From assembly GCA_021815535.1 (NCBI GenBank), contig JAKAGL010000093.1, positions 1 through 8,362 on the forward strand: a DNA stretch of 8,362 nt, read 5' to 3'. The position numbers were made by a program, and so were the translations under genes. Within the stretch, counting starts at the first letter, position 1; every line of letters begins with the position of its first letter. Origin of the DNA: a bacterium (GTDB lineage: Bacteria > Nitrospinota_A > UBA7883 > JACRGQ01). Positions 1 through 6,515 of this stretch are shown piece after piece. The notes below the pieces were generated by a model, which was not told where the DNA came from, made no database searches, and saw only the letters and a program-made list of their open reading frames with translations.

Positions 1-606
1 TGACCGGCTGTTTGCAAAGACCTCTTCAAAAGTGAGGCGCGGCTTTTCCTCCAGCAGTTCCATGATTTCAGTCATCCGTTCGGTGACAGAAATATCTTCC
101 AGTGTCACCTCATACAGGTGCGGCAAGGCGACGCTCTTTAGGATTTTGCGGAAGGCGCCTAAAAGCTGGAATACCGAGACTTCCCGCATATAGTCGGGGT
201 CTTCAAGATTCAGTTCCATCACGGTGCCACGGGCGAAGCTGTTCGATTGCTCCGATTCGCGCTCACGCAGGGAAGCGGCAACTTCTTTGTATTTTTTGTA
301 TTCCACCAGTTTGCGCACCAGCTCTTCGCGTGGATCCACCCCGGATTCGTCATCCATGTTCTCCACCACAGGGGGCGTGGGGAGCAGCATGCGCGATTTG
401 ATATAAATAAGCGTAGCGGCCATTACCAAGAATTCCCCCGCAATATCCATATTCAGCTGCTTCATCATCTCCATGTACTCGAAGTACTGCTGGGTGATGC
501 GGAAGATGGGGATATCGTAGATATTCAGCTCCTCCTCTTTGATAAGGTGAAGCAGAAGATCGAGAGGGCCCTCGAACACTTCCAGTTTAACTTTATATTC
601 AGACAT
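1..606 (-). CDS. scpA: Segregation and condensation protein A (ScpA), C-terminus cut by window edge
   Basis: ScpA is the kleisin subunit of the bacterial SMC-ScpAB condensin, which compacts and segregates the chromosome: its N-terminus contacts the SMC neck, its middle binds ScpB, and its C-terminal winged helix binds the SMC head. Read from the ATG at 604-606, 202 residues are visible before the window ends. The N-terminus carries the family hallmark FEGPLDLLLHLI (residues 11-22), followed by a helical kleisin domain with IAGEFLVMAATLIYIKSRML (55-74) and an acidic linker (82-95). Family members are usually about 230-280 residues, so mainly the C-terminal winged-helix part is missing, beyond position 1. 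No strong Shine-Dalgarno directly precedes the ATG; an AGGAAAAG lies about 10-17 nt upstream. The gene diverges from the membrane-protein/permease operon and seems to head its own transcript; scpB often follows but is outside the window. Confidence 0.95.
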   Translation of the reverse strand, partial: MSEYKVKLEVFEGPLDLLLHLIKEEELNIYDIPIFRITQQYFEYMEMMKQLNMDIAGEFLVMAATLIYIKSRMLLPTPPVVENMDDESGVDPREELVRKLVEYKKYKEVAASLRERESEQSNSFARGTVMELNLEDPDYMREVSVFQLLGAFRKILKSVALPHLYEVTLEDISVTERMTEIMELLEEKPRLTFEEVFANSRS

Positions 607-633
607 GGTTTTCCAACTTTTCCTAAGAGGGGA

Positions 634-663
634 ATTATACACTTTTAAAACCGGACATGTTAG
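634..663 (-). promoter_or_regulatory. Probable sigma-70-type promoter of scpA
   Basis: On the minus strand a perfect TATAAT (634-639) lies 27 bp before the scpA ATG. An 18-bp spacer separates it from CTAACA (658-663), a 4/6 match to the -35 consensus. This predicts transcription starting near 627 with a leader of about 20 nt. The spacer between the two boxes contains the left arm of the perfect inverted repeat at 645-680, so a protein bound there could block polymerase. The -10 is strong and the -35 weak; assignment is by eye only. Confidence 0.5.
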
Positions 664-680
664 GATAAATCCGGTTTTAA
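645..680. repeat. Perfect 11-bp inverted repeat between divergent genes (operator-like or hairpin)
   Basis: TTAAAACCGGA (645-655) and TCCGGTTTTAA (670-680) are exact reverse complements separated by 14 bp. The left arm falls inside the spacer of the putative scpA promoter. The right arm ends on the first A of the AAGGAG ribosome-binding sequence of the rightward gene. As DNA it could be a two-half-site operator with half-site centres 25 bp apart. As RNA in the rightward transcript it would form an 11-bp stem immediately beside the ribosome-binding site. A rho-independent terminator is unlikely because there is no T-tract and both neighbouring genes point away. Confidence 0.6.
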
Positions 681-684
681 GGAG
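680..684 (+). promoter_or_regulatory. Shine-Dalgarno sequence for the small membrane protein
   Basis: AGGAG at 680-684 (AAGGAG from 679) is the strongest ribosome-binding match near this gene. It sits 11 nt before the ATG at 696, 5 nt before a TTG at 690 and 2 nt before a TTG at 687. ATG 696 is preferred because the spacing is acceptable and it is the only strong start codon; TTG 690 cannot be excluded and would add two residues. Its first base belongs to the right arm of the inverted repeat. Confidence 0.6.
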
Positions 685-695
685 AATTGTTGAAA

Positions 696-1022
696 ATGGA
701 AGGCTTTGACTTAAAAACATTTCTAGATACGTTTGACTTTGCCGCCCTAATGCAGTTTTTTCAAACAGGGCAATATATGCAGGTGCTGGAAAATCCGGTT
801 GTGATAGGGGTTGTGGCATTGGTGCTGGTGTTGATCGCTGTTCCCAAAACCAGGGATTTCGGTACCATGCTTGCCGGGTACGGAGCGATCGGCCTGATAT
901 ATGGCGTTGGAGGCATCGTTCTGAAAAACTCCGTCATTTCACAGCCCGGACCGTTTATTCTGATGGCGATCCTGGCGTTCGCGGCGGTTGGGTGGTTCAT
1001 CTGGAAAAATATCCTAAACTGA
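696..1022 (+). CDS. Uncharacterised small membrane protein (three predicted helices)
   Basis: I do not recognise this 108-residue protein. A polar/amphipathic N-terminus (residues 1-33, including MQFFQTGQYMQVLENP) is followed by three hydrophobic segments at about 35-50, 56-75 and 86-104, separated by a short PKTRDF loop and a KNSVISQPGP loop. It ends in WKNILN, with no lipobox or cleavable signal peptide visible. This suggests a small integral inner-membrane protein with the N-terminal 30 residues outside the bilayer. It is first in a probable operon: dppB starts 46 bp after its stop on the same strand. Small proteins of similar layout occur as conserved hypotheticals in deltaproteobacteria-like genomes, but I cannot assign a function. 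Coding is supported by the good ribosome-binding site, start and coherent membrane topology. The reverse-strand frame across it is weaker. Confidence 0.8.
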   Translation: MEGFDLKTFLDTFDFAALMQFFQTGQYMQVLENPVVIGVVALVLVLIAVPKTRDFGTMLAGYGAIGLIYGVGGIVLKNSVISQPGPFILMAILAFAAVGWFIWKNILN

Positions 1023-1068
1023 AACTGACCGGCAATCGAAGCAAGGGAAGGATCCACCAGAAACCCCG

Positions 1069-2043
1069 ATGACTTCTTATTTCATTCGCAAACTGTTTAC
1101 CTTGGTGCCCACGCTGCTGGGAATCACCGTTATTACCTTTTTAGTCATCCATTTGGCCCCCGGCGAGCCTACCGACCGGATGACGGAGCTGAATCCTAAG
1201 ATATCGGCGCTATCCAAACAGAAAATGCGTGAGATGTATCATCTCGACAAGCCGCTCCACGTGCAGTACTGGCTCTGGTTCAAACGGTTTGCCGTTCTTG
1301 ATTTTGGCAATTCCTTTTCCGCCGATAACCGGCCGGTACTGGATAAAATAAAGGAGCGGCTTCCGATTACCATATTAATCAATACCGCATCGATGGCCCT
1401 CATTTTCGCCATAGCCATACCCTTGGGGGTCATGAGCGCAACCCGCAGGGGAAGTCCGGTTGACCGTTGGAGTTCATTTTTCGTATTTTTCACCTTTTCC
1501 ATGCCGACATTCTGGCTGGCGCTGCTTCTTATGATGCTTTTCGGCATCCAACTGGGATGGTTGCCGGTTTCGGGCATCCGGGCTCTCGATCACGATACGT
1601 TCTCAACGTGGGGAAAGGTGCTGGATTATGTGCGCCACCTCGCCTTGCCGGTGCTCATTTCCTCCCTCACTTCTCTCGCCTATCTGTCGCGGTTCGTCCG
1701 CCAGAGCATGCTGGAGGTGGTGCGTATGGACTACATCACCACCGCCAAAGCCAAGGGATGTGAAGAAAACAGCGTTATTTACCATCACGCACTGCGTAAC
1801 GCCTTATTGCCGATAGTGACCATCCTTGGCTTAAGCCTGCCGGGCCTGATCGGCGGCTCGGTAATATTCGAGACCATTTTTGCCATCCCCGGGATGGGGC
1901 AGCTTTTCTATGAATCCGTGATGATGCGCGACTATCCGCTGGTGATGGGAGTGTTGATCATCGGGGCTGGTTTAACGCTTGCCGGCAACATGCTGGCTGA
2001 TCTCTGTTATGCCCTGGTCGACCCGAGGATACGGTATGAGTGA
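1069..2043 (+). CDS. dppB: Peptide/nickel-type ABC transporter permease, DppB/OppB family
   Basis: This is one of two inner-membrane permease subunits of a peptide/nickel-class ABC importer (family includes DppB, OppB, NikB, GsiC). At 324 residues it has the usual length. The N-terminal helix (about 9-30) is followed by the family-typical HLAPGEP, a periplasmic domain (about 31-98), and further membrane segments near 101-123, 135-157, 187-208, 247-268 and 290-312. The cytoplasmic EAA-type loop that docks on the ATPase is DYITTAKAKGCEENSVIYHH (221-240) followed by ALRN. The end, VDPRIRYE, is also characteristic. The ATG at 1069 is the only plausible start; a weak AAGGA lies 16 nt upstream. The dppC start overlaps its end by 8 bp. 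Substrate is unknown: peptides are the commonest, but sequence by eye cannot separate dipeptide, oligopeptide, nickel or glutathione systems. The symbol denotes family only. Confidence 0.92.
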   Translation: MTSYFIRKLFTLVPTLLGITVITFLVIHLAPGEPTDRMTELNPKISALSKQKMREMYHLDKPLHVQYWLWFKRFAVLDFGNSFSADNRPVLDKIKERLPITILINTASMALIFAIAIPLGVMSATRRGSPVDRWSSFFVFFTFSMPTFWLALLLMMLFGIQLGWLPVSGIRALDHDTFSTWGKVLDYVRHLALPVLISSLTSLAYLSRFVRQSMLEVVRMDYITTAKAKGCEENSVIYHHALRNALLPIVTILGLSLPGLIGGSVIFETIFAIPGMGQLFYESVMMRDYPLVMGVLIIGAGLTLAGNMLADLCYALVDPRIRYE

Positions 2044-2890
2044 AAAAAAGAGGGGCGGATATTGGAGCGTTGTCTTTCGCCGGCTCCTTAAGAACAATTT
2101 TGGCATGGCGGGATTGATCATTGTTCTGCTTTTGTTCACGGTGGCATTGGCGGCGCCGGTGCTTGCCCCGAACGATCCCTCGCATGTAGACACCACTAAT
2201 ATTCTCAGTGCGCCGAACGCCGCCCACTGGCTGGGAACCGACGAGTTGGGACGCGATGTTTTTTCGCGGATGATATTTGGCGCGCGGATTTCGCTGATGG
2301 TCGGTTTCATAGCCATTGGCATTGCCACGGTTATCGGTGTGGTATTGGGGGCGGTTGCCGGTTATTACGGCGGTGCAGTGGATGAAACGGTCATGCGGTT
2401 TGTCGATGTGATGCTCACCATCCCCACCTTTTTCCTTATCCTTGCCGTAATAGCTTTTCTGGAGCCGGATATCGTCAATGTAATGATTGTCATCGGCCTT
2501 ACCGGATGGATGAGCGTTGCCCGGTTGGTACGCGCGGAATTTCTTTCCCTCAAAGAACAGGACTTTGTGATTGCGGCCCGTTCCATCGGCCAGCGCGACA
2601 ACAGGATAATCTTCCGCCATATCCTGCCGAATGCAATGGCGCCGGTGCTGGTTTCCGCGACATTGGGTGTGGCGGGGGCGATATTGACCGAATCAATGCT
2701 TTCGTTTCTGGGGATCGGCGTACAGCCTCCAACGCCAAGTTGGGGAAGCATCCTCACCGAAGGGAAGAACTATATCGAATTCGCCTGGTGGCTTTCGGTA
2801 TTCCCCGGCCTCGCCATACTGGTGACGGTATTGGGGTATAACCTGCTTGGCGAGGCTTTGCGTGATTCCCTCGACACCCGTCTGAATTAG
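2036..2890 (+). CDS. dppC: Peptide/nickel-type ABC transporter permease, DppC/OppC family
   Basis: This is the partner permease of the preceding gene; the two form the heterodimeric transmembrane channel. At 284 residues it has normal length. It shows a short cytoplasmic N-terminus, a first helix (about 23-43), the DppC/OppC hallmark GTDELGRDVFSR (67-78), five further membrane segments, the EAA loop DFVIAARSIGQRDNRIIFRH (176-195) with ILPN, and the C-terminal LGEALRDSLDTRL typical of the family. The start is ATG 2036, overlapping the dppB stop by 8 bp, with GAGGA (2025-2029) 6 nt upstream. An in-frame start at 1979 would add 19 residues that overlap dppB and look nothing like the family. Overlap implies translational coupling. 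No ATPase (DppD/F) or binding protein (DppA) gene follows: the next gene, uvrC, is convergent. The partners must be encoded elsewhere. Confidence 0.92.
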   Translation: MSEKKRGGYWSVVFRRLLKNNFGMAGLIIVLLLFTVALAAPVLAPNDPSHVDTTNILSAPNAAHWLGTDELGRDVFSRMIFGARISLMVGFIAIGIATVIGVVLGAVAGYYGGAVDETVMRFVDVMLTIPTFFLILAVIAFLEPDIVNVMIVIGLTGWMSVARLVRAEFLSLKEQDFVIAARSIGQRDNRIIFRHILPNAMAPVLVSATLGVAGAILTESMLSFLGIGVQPPTPSWGSILTEGKNYIEFAWWLSVFPGLAILVTVLGYNLLGEALRDSLDTRLN

Positions 2891-2909
2891 GCTCGGATAA
2901 ACCACTCGC

Positions 2910-4712
2910 TTACAGCTTTTCGTGGATTTGCCGGGCGAGATTCTCACTAATGGAAAGCGCTTTGCAAATTTCGTCCACGCTGGCGTTTTTCGCCCCCTTC
3001 AGGCTGCCAAACGTCTTGATGAGCAATTGTTTCCGCTTGGGGCCGATGCCCGCAACATCATCCACGTTGTGGTGAAATGCCGCTTTTTCCCGCGATGCCC
3101 GGTGATACTGGATGGCGAAACGGTGCGCTTCGTCGCGCAATCGTTGCAGCATGAACTTTCCCGCGCTTTTTTCCGGGAAGGGAAGCGGTTTTTTCTGTCC
3201 GGCTAGAAATATCCGGTCGGTCTCGGGATTGTTCCGGTCGTCCCCTTTGGCGATGCCGATGACGGCCTGTTCCGGGTGAAAGGGGAAGATAGCTTCAGCG
3301 GCGGCGGCCACTTGTCCCGCGCCGCCATCGATCACCAGCAGATTGGGGAAATGTCCTCCCTCGTCTTTCAGCCTTTTGAATCTACGCCGCACCACTTCCG
3401 CTATCATAGCGTAGTCGTCCGGCCCCGCCGTGGCGATGCGGAACCGTTTGTAGTCCTTTTTGCTGGCCGCACCGTTGTGGAACGATACCAGCGAACCGAC
3501 CGCCGACAAGCCGCCGGTATTCGATATGTCTACGGCTTCCATCACCGTGGGCCACTGTTTCATGCCTACCGTATCGCGTATTTCGCGCAATGCCTCCTTG
3601 AGCGATTCCTCCCCTTGCATAAATGTATCCAGGTTGAAGCGGGCGTTTTCCAGCCCCATCTCAATAAGCTGTTTTTTGCGGCCGCGCCGGGGAAGGGTGA
3701 TGGCGACTTTTTTCCCTTTCAGGGCCGAGAGCCACCCGGCAATGACCTCTGCATCCCGCGGCATCACGCTCACTACAATTTCAGATGGCACCGCAAAGGC
3801 GGCGTTGTAAAACTGCTGGATAAAGGCGGTGCAAAGCTCGGCGGGATCATCGGCCTTTTTCAACGTGAAGTTCTGGTCGCCCGCCAGCCGCCCGCCGCGC
3901 ACCATCATGATGCGAACTATCCCGGCTCCCCCTTCGCTGAGGCAGGCGATGTAATCCTCATCCATATCCCCGGCGGCGTCCATGTTCTGCTTTTCCTGCA
4001 ACTCTTTAATGGCGAACATCTGATCGCGGATTAGCGCGGCCTGTTCGTATTCGTGTTGTTCCGAAGCATCGTGCATCCGTTTCTTTAAATCGGCCACCAC
4101 TTCGTTGTCGCGCCCCTTTAATAGTTTGGCGATACGCTCCACCATTTGCGCGTATTCTTCCGGCGTCACTTTGCCGGCGCAGGGAGCCAGGCACCGCTTC
4201 ATTTGATAGTTAAGGCAGGGGCGGCGTAAGGGGGCATTGTCCAACACGTCGTTGCTGAGGCGGATGGGAAAGATGCGGTGGATAAGGTCACGCGCTACGC
4301 TTACCGCCTTGCCCGAAACGTATGGCCCGAAGTATTGAGCGCCGTCCTTGAGCACTTTTCGCACCACCAAAAGCCGTGGGAACTTCTCGTTGGTCGTCAG
4401 TTTCAGGTAGGGGTAGGTTTTGTCGTCGCGCAACATCACGTTGTAGCGAGGCTTTTCCTTTTTGATGAGGTTGTTTTCCAGTATCAGCGCCTCTATCTCG
4501 TTACCGGTAACGATGAAATCGACTTTGTCCACTAGCGAGACCATCACGGCGATGCGCGGCGTATGATCGGCGGCGGGCTGGAAGTAGGAGCGGACGCGGT
4601 TGCGCAGGTTGATCGCTTTTCCCACATAGAGGATGCCGCCCCCTTTGTCTTTCATCAGATAAACCCCCGGTTGTGCGGGCATTTGGCTAATATCGGGCCT
4701 GTTTTCCTTCAT
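2910..4712 (-). CDS. uvrC: Excinuclease ABC subunit C (UvrC)
   Basis: UvrC makes both incisions flanking a DNA lesion in nucleotide excision repair, recruited by UvrB after UvrA damage recognition. At 600 residues it is full length. Domains in order: GIY-YIG nuclease for the 3' cut (GVY 16-18, YVG 29-31, Arg39, Glu in NEIEALILENNLIK 71-84); Cys-rich region (PCLNYQMKRCLAPC, 165-178); UVR motif binding UvrB (about 205-240); RNase H-like domain for the 5' cut with Asp395 (VDIS), Asp462 (VIDGGAGQ) and His530 (DEAHRF); and a C-terminal helix-hairpin-helix (VAGIGPKRKQLL, 553-564). The first cysteine of the four-Cys Fe-S set appears to be Ser153. ATG 4712 is chosen because family alignment begins about there; an open extension to 4817 encodes unrelated sequence. 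No Shine-Dalgarno is seen. It converges with dppC (19-bp gap) and diverges from mlaE. Confidence 0.96.
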   Translation of the reverse strand: MKENRPDISQMPAQPGVYLMKDKGGGILYVGKAINLRNRVRSYFQPAADHTPRIAVMVSLVDKVDFIVTGNEIEALILENNLIKKEKPRYNVMLRDDKTYPYLKLTTNEKFPRLLVVRKVLKDGAQYFGPYVSGKAVSVARDLIHRIFPIRLSNDVLDNAPLRRPCLNYQMKRCLAPCAGKVTPEEYAQMVERIAKLLKGRDNEVVADLKKRMHDASEQHEYEQAALIRDQMFAIKELQEKQNMDAAGDMDEDYIACLSEGGAGIVRIMMVRGGRLAGDQNFTLKKADDPAELCTAFIQQFYNAAFAVPSEIVVSVMPRDAEVIAGWLSALKGKKVAITLPRRGRKKQLIEMGLENARFNLDTFMQGEESLKEALREIRDTVGMKQWPTVMEAVDISNTGGLSAVGSLVSFHNGAASKKDYKRFRIATAGPDDYAMIAEVVRRRFKRLKDEGGHFPNLLVIDGGAGQVAAAAEAIFPFHPEQAVIGIAKGDDRNNPETDRIFLAGQKKPLPFPEKSAGKFMLQRLRDEAHRFAIQYHRASREKAAFHHNVDDVAGIGPKRKQLLIKTFGSLKGAKNASVDEICKALSISENLARQIHEKL

Positions 4713-4721
4713 GTAATTAAT

Positions 4722-4730
4722 GATATAGCA
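4722..4730 (-). promoter_or_regulatory. Candidate extended -10 promoter element of uvrC
   Basis: On the minus strand TGCTATATC (4730 down to 4722) fits an extended -10 (TGn plus TATATC, 4/6 to TATAAT). There is no recognisable -35 at the usual distance. Transcription would start near 4715, only about 3 nt before the uvrC ATG. That agrees with the lack of a Shine-Dalgarno and would make the mRNA essentially leaderless. Weak motif evidence. Confidence 0.3.
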
Positions 4731-4741
4731 AAAAGTGCTAT
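4725..4741. repeat. Small inverted repeat upstream of uvrC
   Basis: ATAGCA (4725-4730) and TGCTAT (4736-4741) are perfect reverse complements around a 5-nt A-rich spacer, 12 bp before the uvrC start. It overlaps the candidate -10, so it could be a small operator. Six-bp repeats of this kind are common by chance in AT-rich spacers. It does not resemble the LexA (SOS) box of proteobacteria. Confidence 0.3.
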
Positions 4742-4849
4742 TACCGTATGGCTCACCGGTTGTTTCCAGAACGAAGCAAGAATGTTGGCCCTGGCTGGTC
4801 GCAACCAAGGTAAACACTGTTGTGCCTGCTCAAATCGATGTTAATCTTC

Positions 4850-4878
4850 TTGCGGGGCCATCACCTATCAGGTAATAT
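4850..4878 (+). promoter_or_regulatory. Candidate promoter for the mlaE-mlaF-mlaD operon
   Basis: TTGCGG (4850-4855, 3/6 to the -35 consensus) is 17 bp from TAATAT (4873-4878, 4/6 to the -10). Transcription would start near 4885, about 45 nt before mlaE. An eight-base A run (4898-4905) lies downstream. The spacing is ideal but both boxes are imperfect. The divergent layout requires a rightward promoter somewhere in 4713-4929, and this is the best one I see. Nothing else in that spacer looks like a gene. Confidence 0.3.
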
Positions 4879-4929
4879 CTAAGTTCACAATATTGCTAAA
4901 AAAAACAGGTAAATAAGGCTCTAAGAGAT

Positions 4930-5739
4930 ATGATTGCAAGCTTTTTGGTCAGACGGGTGGAGTCGTTGGGCGGCTTTGCCATCTCGACCGTAAAAAGTAT
5001 CGGCAGTATGGGTATTTTCATCACTCAGACCCTTAAGTGGATGGTGCGCCGCCCGTTCCGTTTCCATGCAGCCGTCGAACAGATGATGGAGGTGGGGGTT
5101 AACTCGTTTCCAGTCGTTTTTTTCACCGCGATGTTCACCGGCATGGTTCTTGCGCTGCAAAGTTTTACCGGCTTTAAGCGGTTTGGCGCCGAGAGCATGG
5201 TGGGAACCGTGGTGGCGTTGTCCATGACGCGCGAGTTGGGGCCGGTGCTGACCGCGTTGGTGGTAACCGGGCGCGCGGGAAGCTCGATGACCGCGTCGCT
5301 CGGAACAATGCGTGTGACGGAACAGATTGACGCCCTCTACACCCTCGCGGCCAATCCGATAAAACACCTGGTGGTGCCGCGTGTGGTCGCCGGAACCATC
5401 ATGATGCCGCTACTTACTATCGTGGCCGATTTCGTAGGCATAATGGGCGGATTCACGGTGGGTGTATTGCTTCTTTCCGCCAATCCGGTGCTCTACCTCG
5501 ATAAAACGTGGGAGTTCATGGAGTACAATGACATTTTTTCCGGCCTTCTGAAATCAATGGTTTTCGGTTTCATCATCTCCATCGTCGGATGTTATGAAGG
5601 CTTCTACACCGAAGGGGGCGCCGAAGGGGTTGGAAGCGCCACCACCCGCTCGGTAGTGCTCGGCTTCATGCTGATATTCATTGCCAACTATATTCTTACT
5701 GCGTTGCTCTTTTCCAACAGCCCCGCGGGAACGCACTGA
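4930..5739 (+). CDS. mlaE: MlaE-family ABC permease for phospholipid transport
   Basis: MlaE is the inner-membrane permease of the MCE-type lipid transporter that moves phospholipids between inner and outer membranes. It works as a dimer bound by MlaF on the cytoplasmic face and by an MlaD ring on the periplasmic face. The 269 residues match the family length. Visible hallmarks are the amphipathic N-terminus, the block RELGPVLTALVVTGRAGSSM (101-120) continuing to TASLGTMRVTEQIDAL, a helical region about 155-183, and the signature CYEGFYTEGGAEGVGSATTR (221-240) before the last helix (about 242-261). The ATG at 4930 is chosen by family length, with AAGG (4915-4918) 11 nt upstream and a closer AAGAG. 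Its stop overlaps the mlaF start as TGATG, implying translational coupling. It is first in the operon and divergent from uvrC. Confidence 0.95.
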   Translation: MIASFLVRRVESLGGFAISTVKSIGSMGIFITQTLKWMVRRPFRFHAAVEQMMEVGVNSFPVVFFTAMFTGMVLALQSFTGFKRFGAESMVGTVVALSMTRELGPVLTALVVTGRAGSSMTASLGTMRVTEQIDALYTLAANPIKHLVVPRVVAGTIMMPLLTIVADFVGIMGGFTVGVLLLSANPVLYLDKTWEFMEYNDIFSGLLKSMVFGFIISIVGCYEGFYTEGGAEGVGSATTRSVVLGFMLIFIANYILTALLFSNSPAGTH

Positions 5740-6515
5740 TGATCGATTGCATCGACTTATACAAGGCATTCGGGTCTAAAAAGGTTCTGCAAGGGGTGGA
5801 CTTGCACATCAACCGCGGCGAAAGCATGGTCATTATCGGCGGCTCCGGCACCGGAAAAAGCGTGCTGATCAAGCACATGATCGGGCTGCTACAGCCGGAT
5901 GCAGGGCGTGTACTGGTGGACGGCATAGAGGTGGGGGCGCAGGACGAGGACGGCCTTAACGAGTTACGCAAAAAATTCGGCATGCTGTTTCAGGGAGCGG
6001 CGCTGTTCGATTCGCTCACGGTGTGGGAAAATGTCGGCTTTGGGCTGATCGAACACACAAAGCTGGACAATACTGCCATCATGAAACGGGTACGCGAGTG
6101 CCTGGAGATGGTAGGAATGAAAGATGTGGAATACCTGATGCCGTCGGAGCTTTCAGGGGGTATGAAGAAGCGGGTGGGGTTGGCCCGCGCCATCGCCATG
6201 AACCCCGAAATCATCCTCTTCGACGAGCCGACTACCGGGCTTGATCCGGTAATGGCAGACGTGATAAACGACCTTATCATAAAGACTACGCGCGCGCTGA
6301 AAGTGACCTCCGTCACCATCACCCATGATATGGTGAGCGCCAACAGGATAGCGGACCGGATCGCGATGCTGTATGAAGGGAAAATCGTTGCGATAGGCAC
6401 GCCGGATGAGATAATGTTCAACCAAACCAACCCAGCCGTTAAGGAATTTGTTGAAATCGGCCGGATTATCCGGCAGACCGAAGCGGTTAAGGGCCGGCAT
6501 ATAGGGATGCAATAA
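5739..6515 (+). CDS. mlaF: MlaF-family ABC ATPase for phospholipid transport
   Basis: This is the ATPase driving the MlaE permease. The 258-residue protein contains all ABC motifs: Walker A GGSGTGKS (34-41), Q-loop Gln85 in MLFQGAALFDSLTVWENV (82-99, typical of MlaF), signature LSGGMKKR (138-145), Walker B IILFDEPTTGLDP (158-170) with Glu163, and switch His196 in TITHDM. The GGMKKRVGLARA variant of the signature is diagnostic of the MCE-associated ATPases rather than generic importers. The C-terminal tail (about 235-258) fits the extension that in E. coli MlaF mediates dimerisation. ATG 5739 shares one base with the mlaE stop. The mlaF stop is followed directly by the mlaD GTG. No mlaB (STAS-domain regulator) is seen, so any equivalent would be elsewhere. 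Confidence 0.96.
   Translation: MIDCIDLYKAFGSKKVLQGVDLHINRGESMVIIGGSGTGKSVLIKHMIGLLQPDAGRVLVDGIEVGAQDEDGLNELRKKFGMLFQGAALFDSLTVWENVGFGLIEHTKLDNTAIMKRVRECLEMVGMKDVEYLMPSELSGGMKKRVGLARAIAMNPEIILFDEPTTGLDPVMADVINDLIIKTTRALKVTSVTITHDMVSANRIADRIAMLYEGKIVAIGTPDEIMFNQTNPAVKEFVEIGRIIRQTEAVKGRHIGMQ

Noticed and set aside
247..648. A 133-codon open frame on the plus strand across the scpA start region
   Set aside because: It is antisense to scpA, whose N-terminal family motifs are unmistakable; the composition (many His and Phe) looks like a shadow frame.
1979..2035. A 19-codon upstream extension of dppC
   Set aside because: It overlaps dppB further and lacks family similarity; ATG 2036 has GAGGA at ideal spacing.
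1958..2620. A 220-codon open frame on the minus strand over dppB/dppC
   Set aside because: Low-complexity polar translation with no recognisable domain, fully antisense to the well-supported dppC gene.
2891..2909. Possible bidirectional terminator between dppC and uvrC
   Set aside because: The 19-bp gap and flanks contain no convincing GC-rich stem followed by a T-tract on either strand.
3276..4034. A 252-codon plus-strand frame inside uvrC
   Set aside because: Antisense to conserved UvrC domains; the translation is His/Pro/Arg-rich with no family features.
4713..4817. A 35-codon upstream extension of uvrC (GTG start at 4817)
   Set aside because: UvrC family proteins begin close to the ATG at 4712; the extension encodes non-conserved sequence and has no ribosome-binding site.
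4863..4912. Short palindrome ACCT-ATC-AGGT and two copies of CAGGTAA (4869-4875 and 4906-4912) before mlaE
   Set aside because: Too short to distinguish from chance in a 217-bp spacer and not matched to any operator I know.
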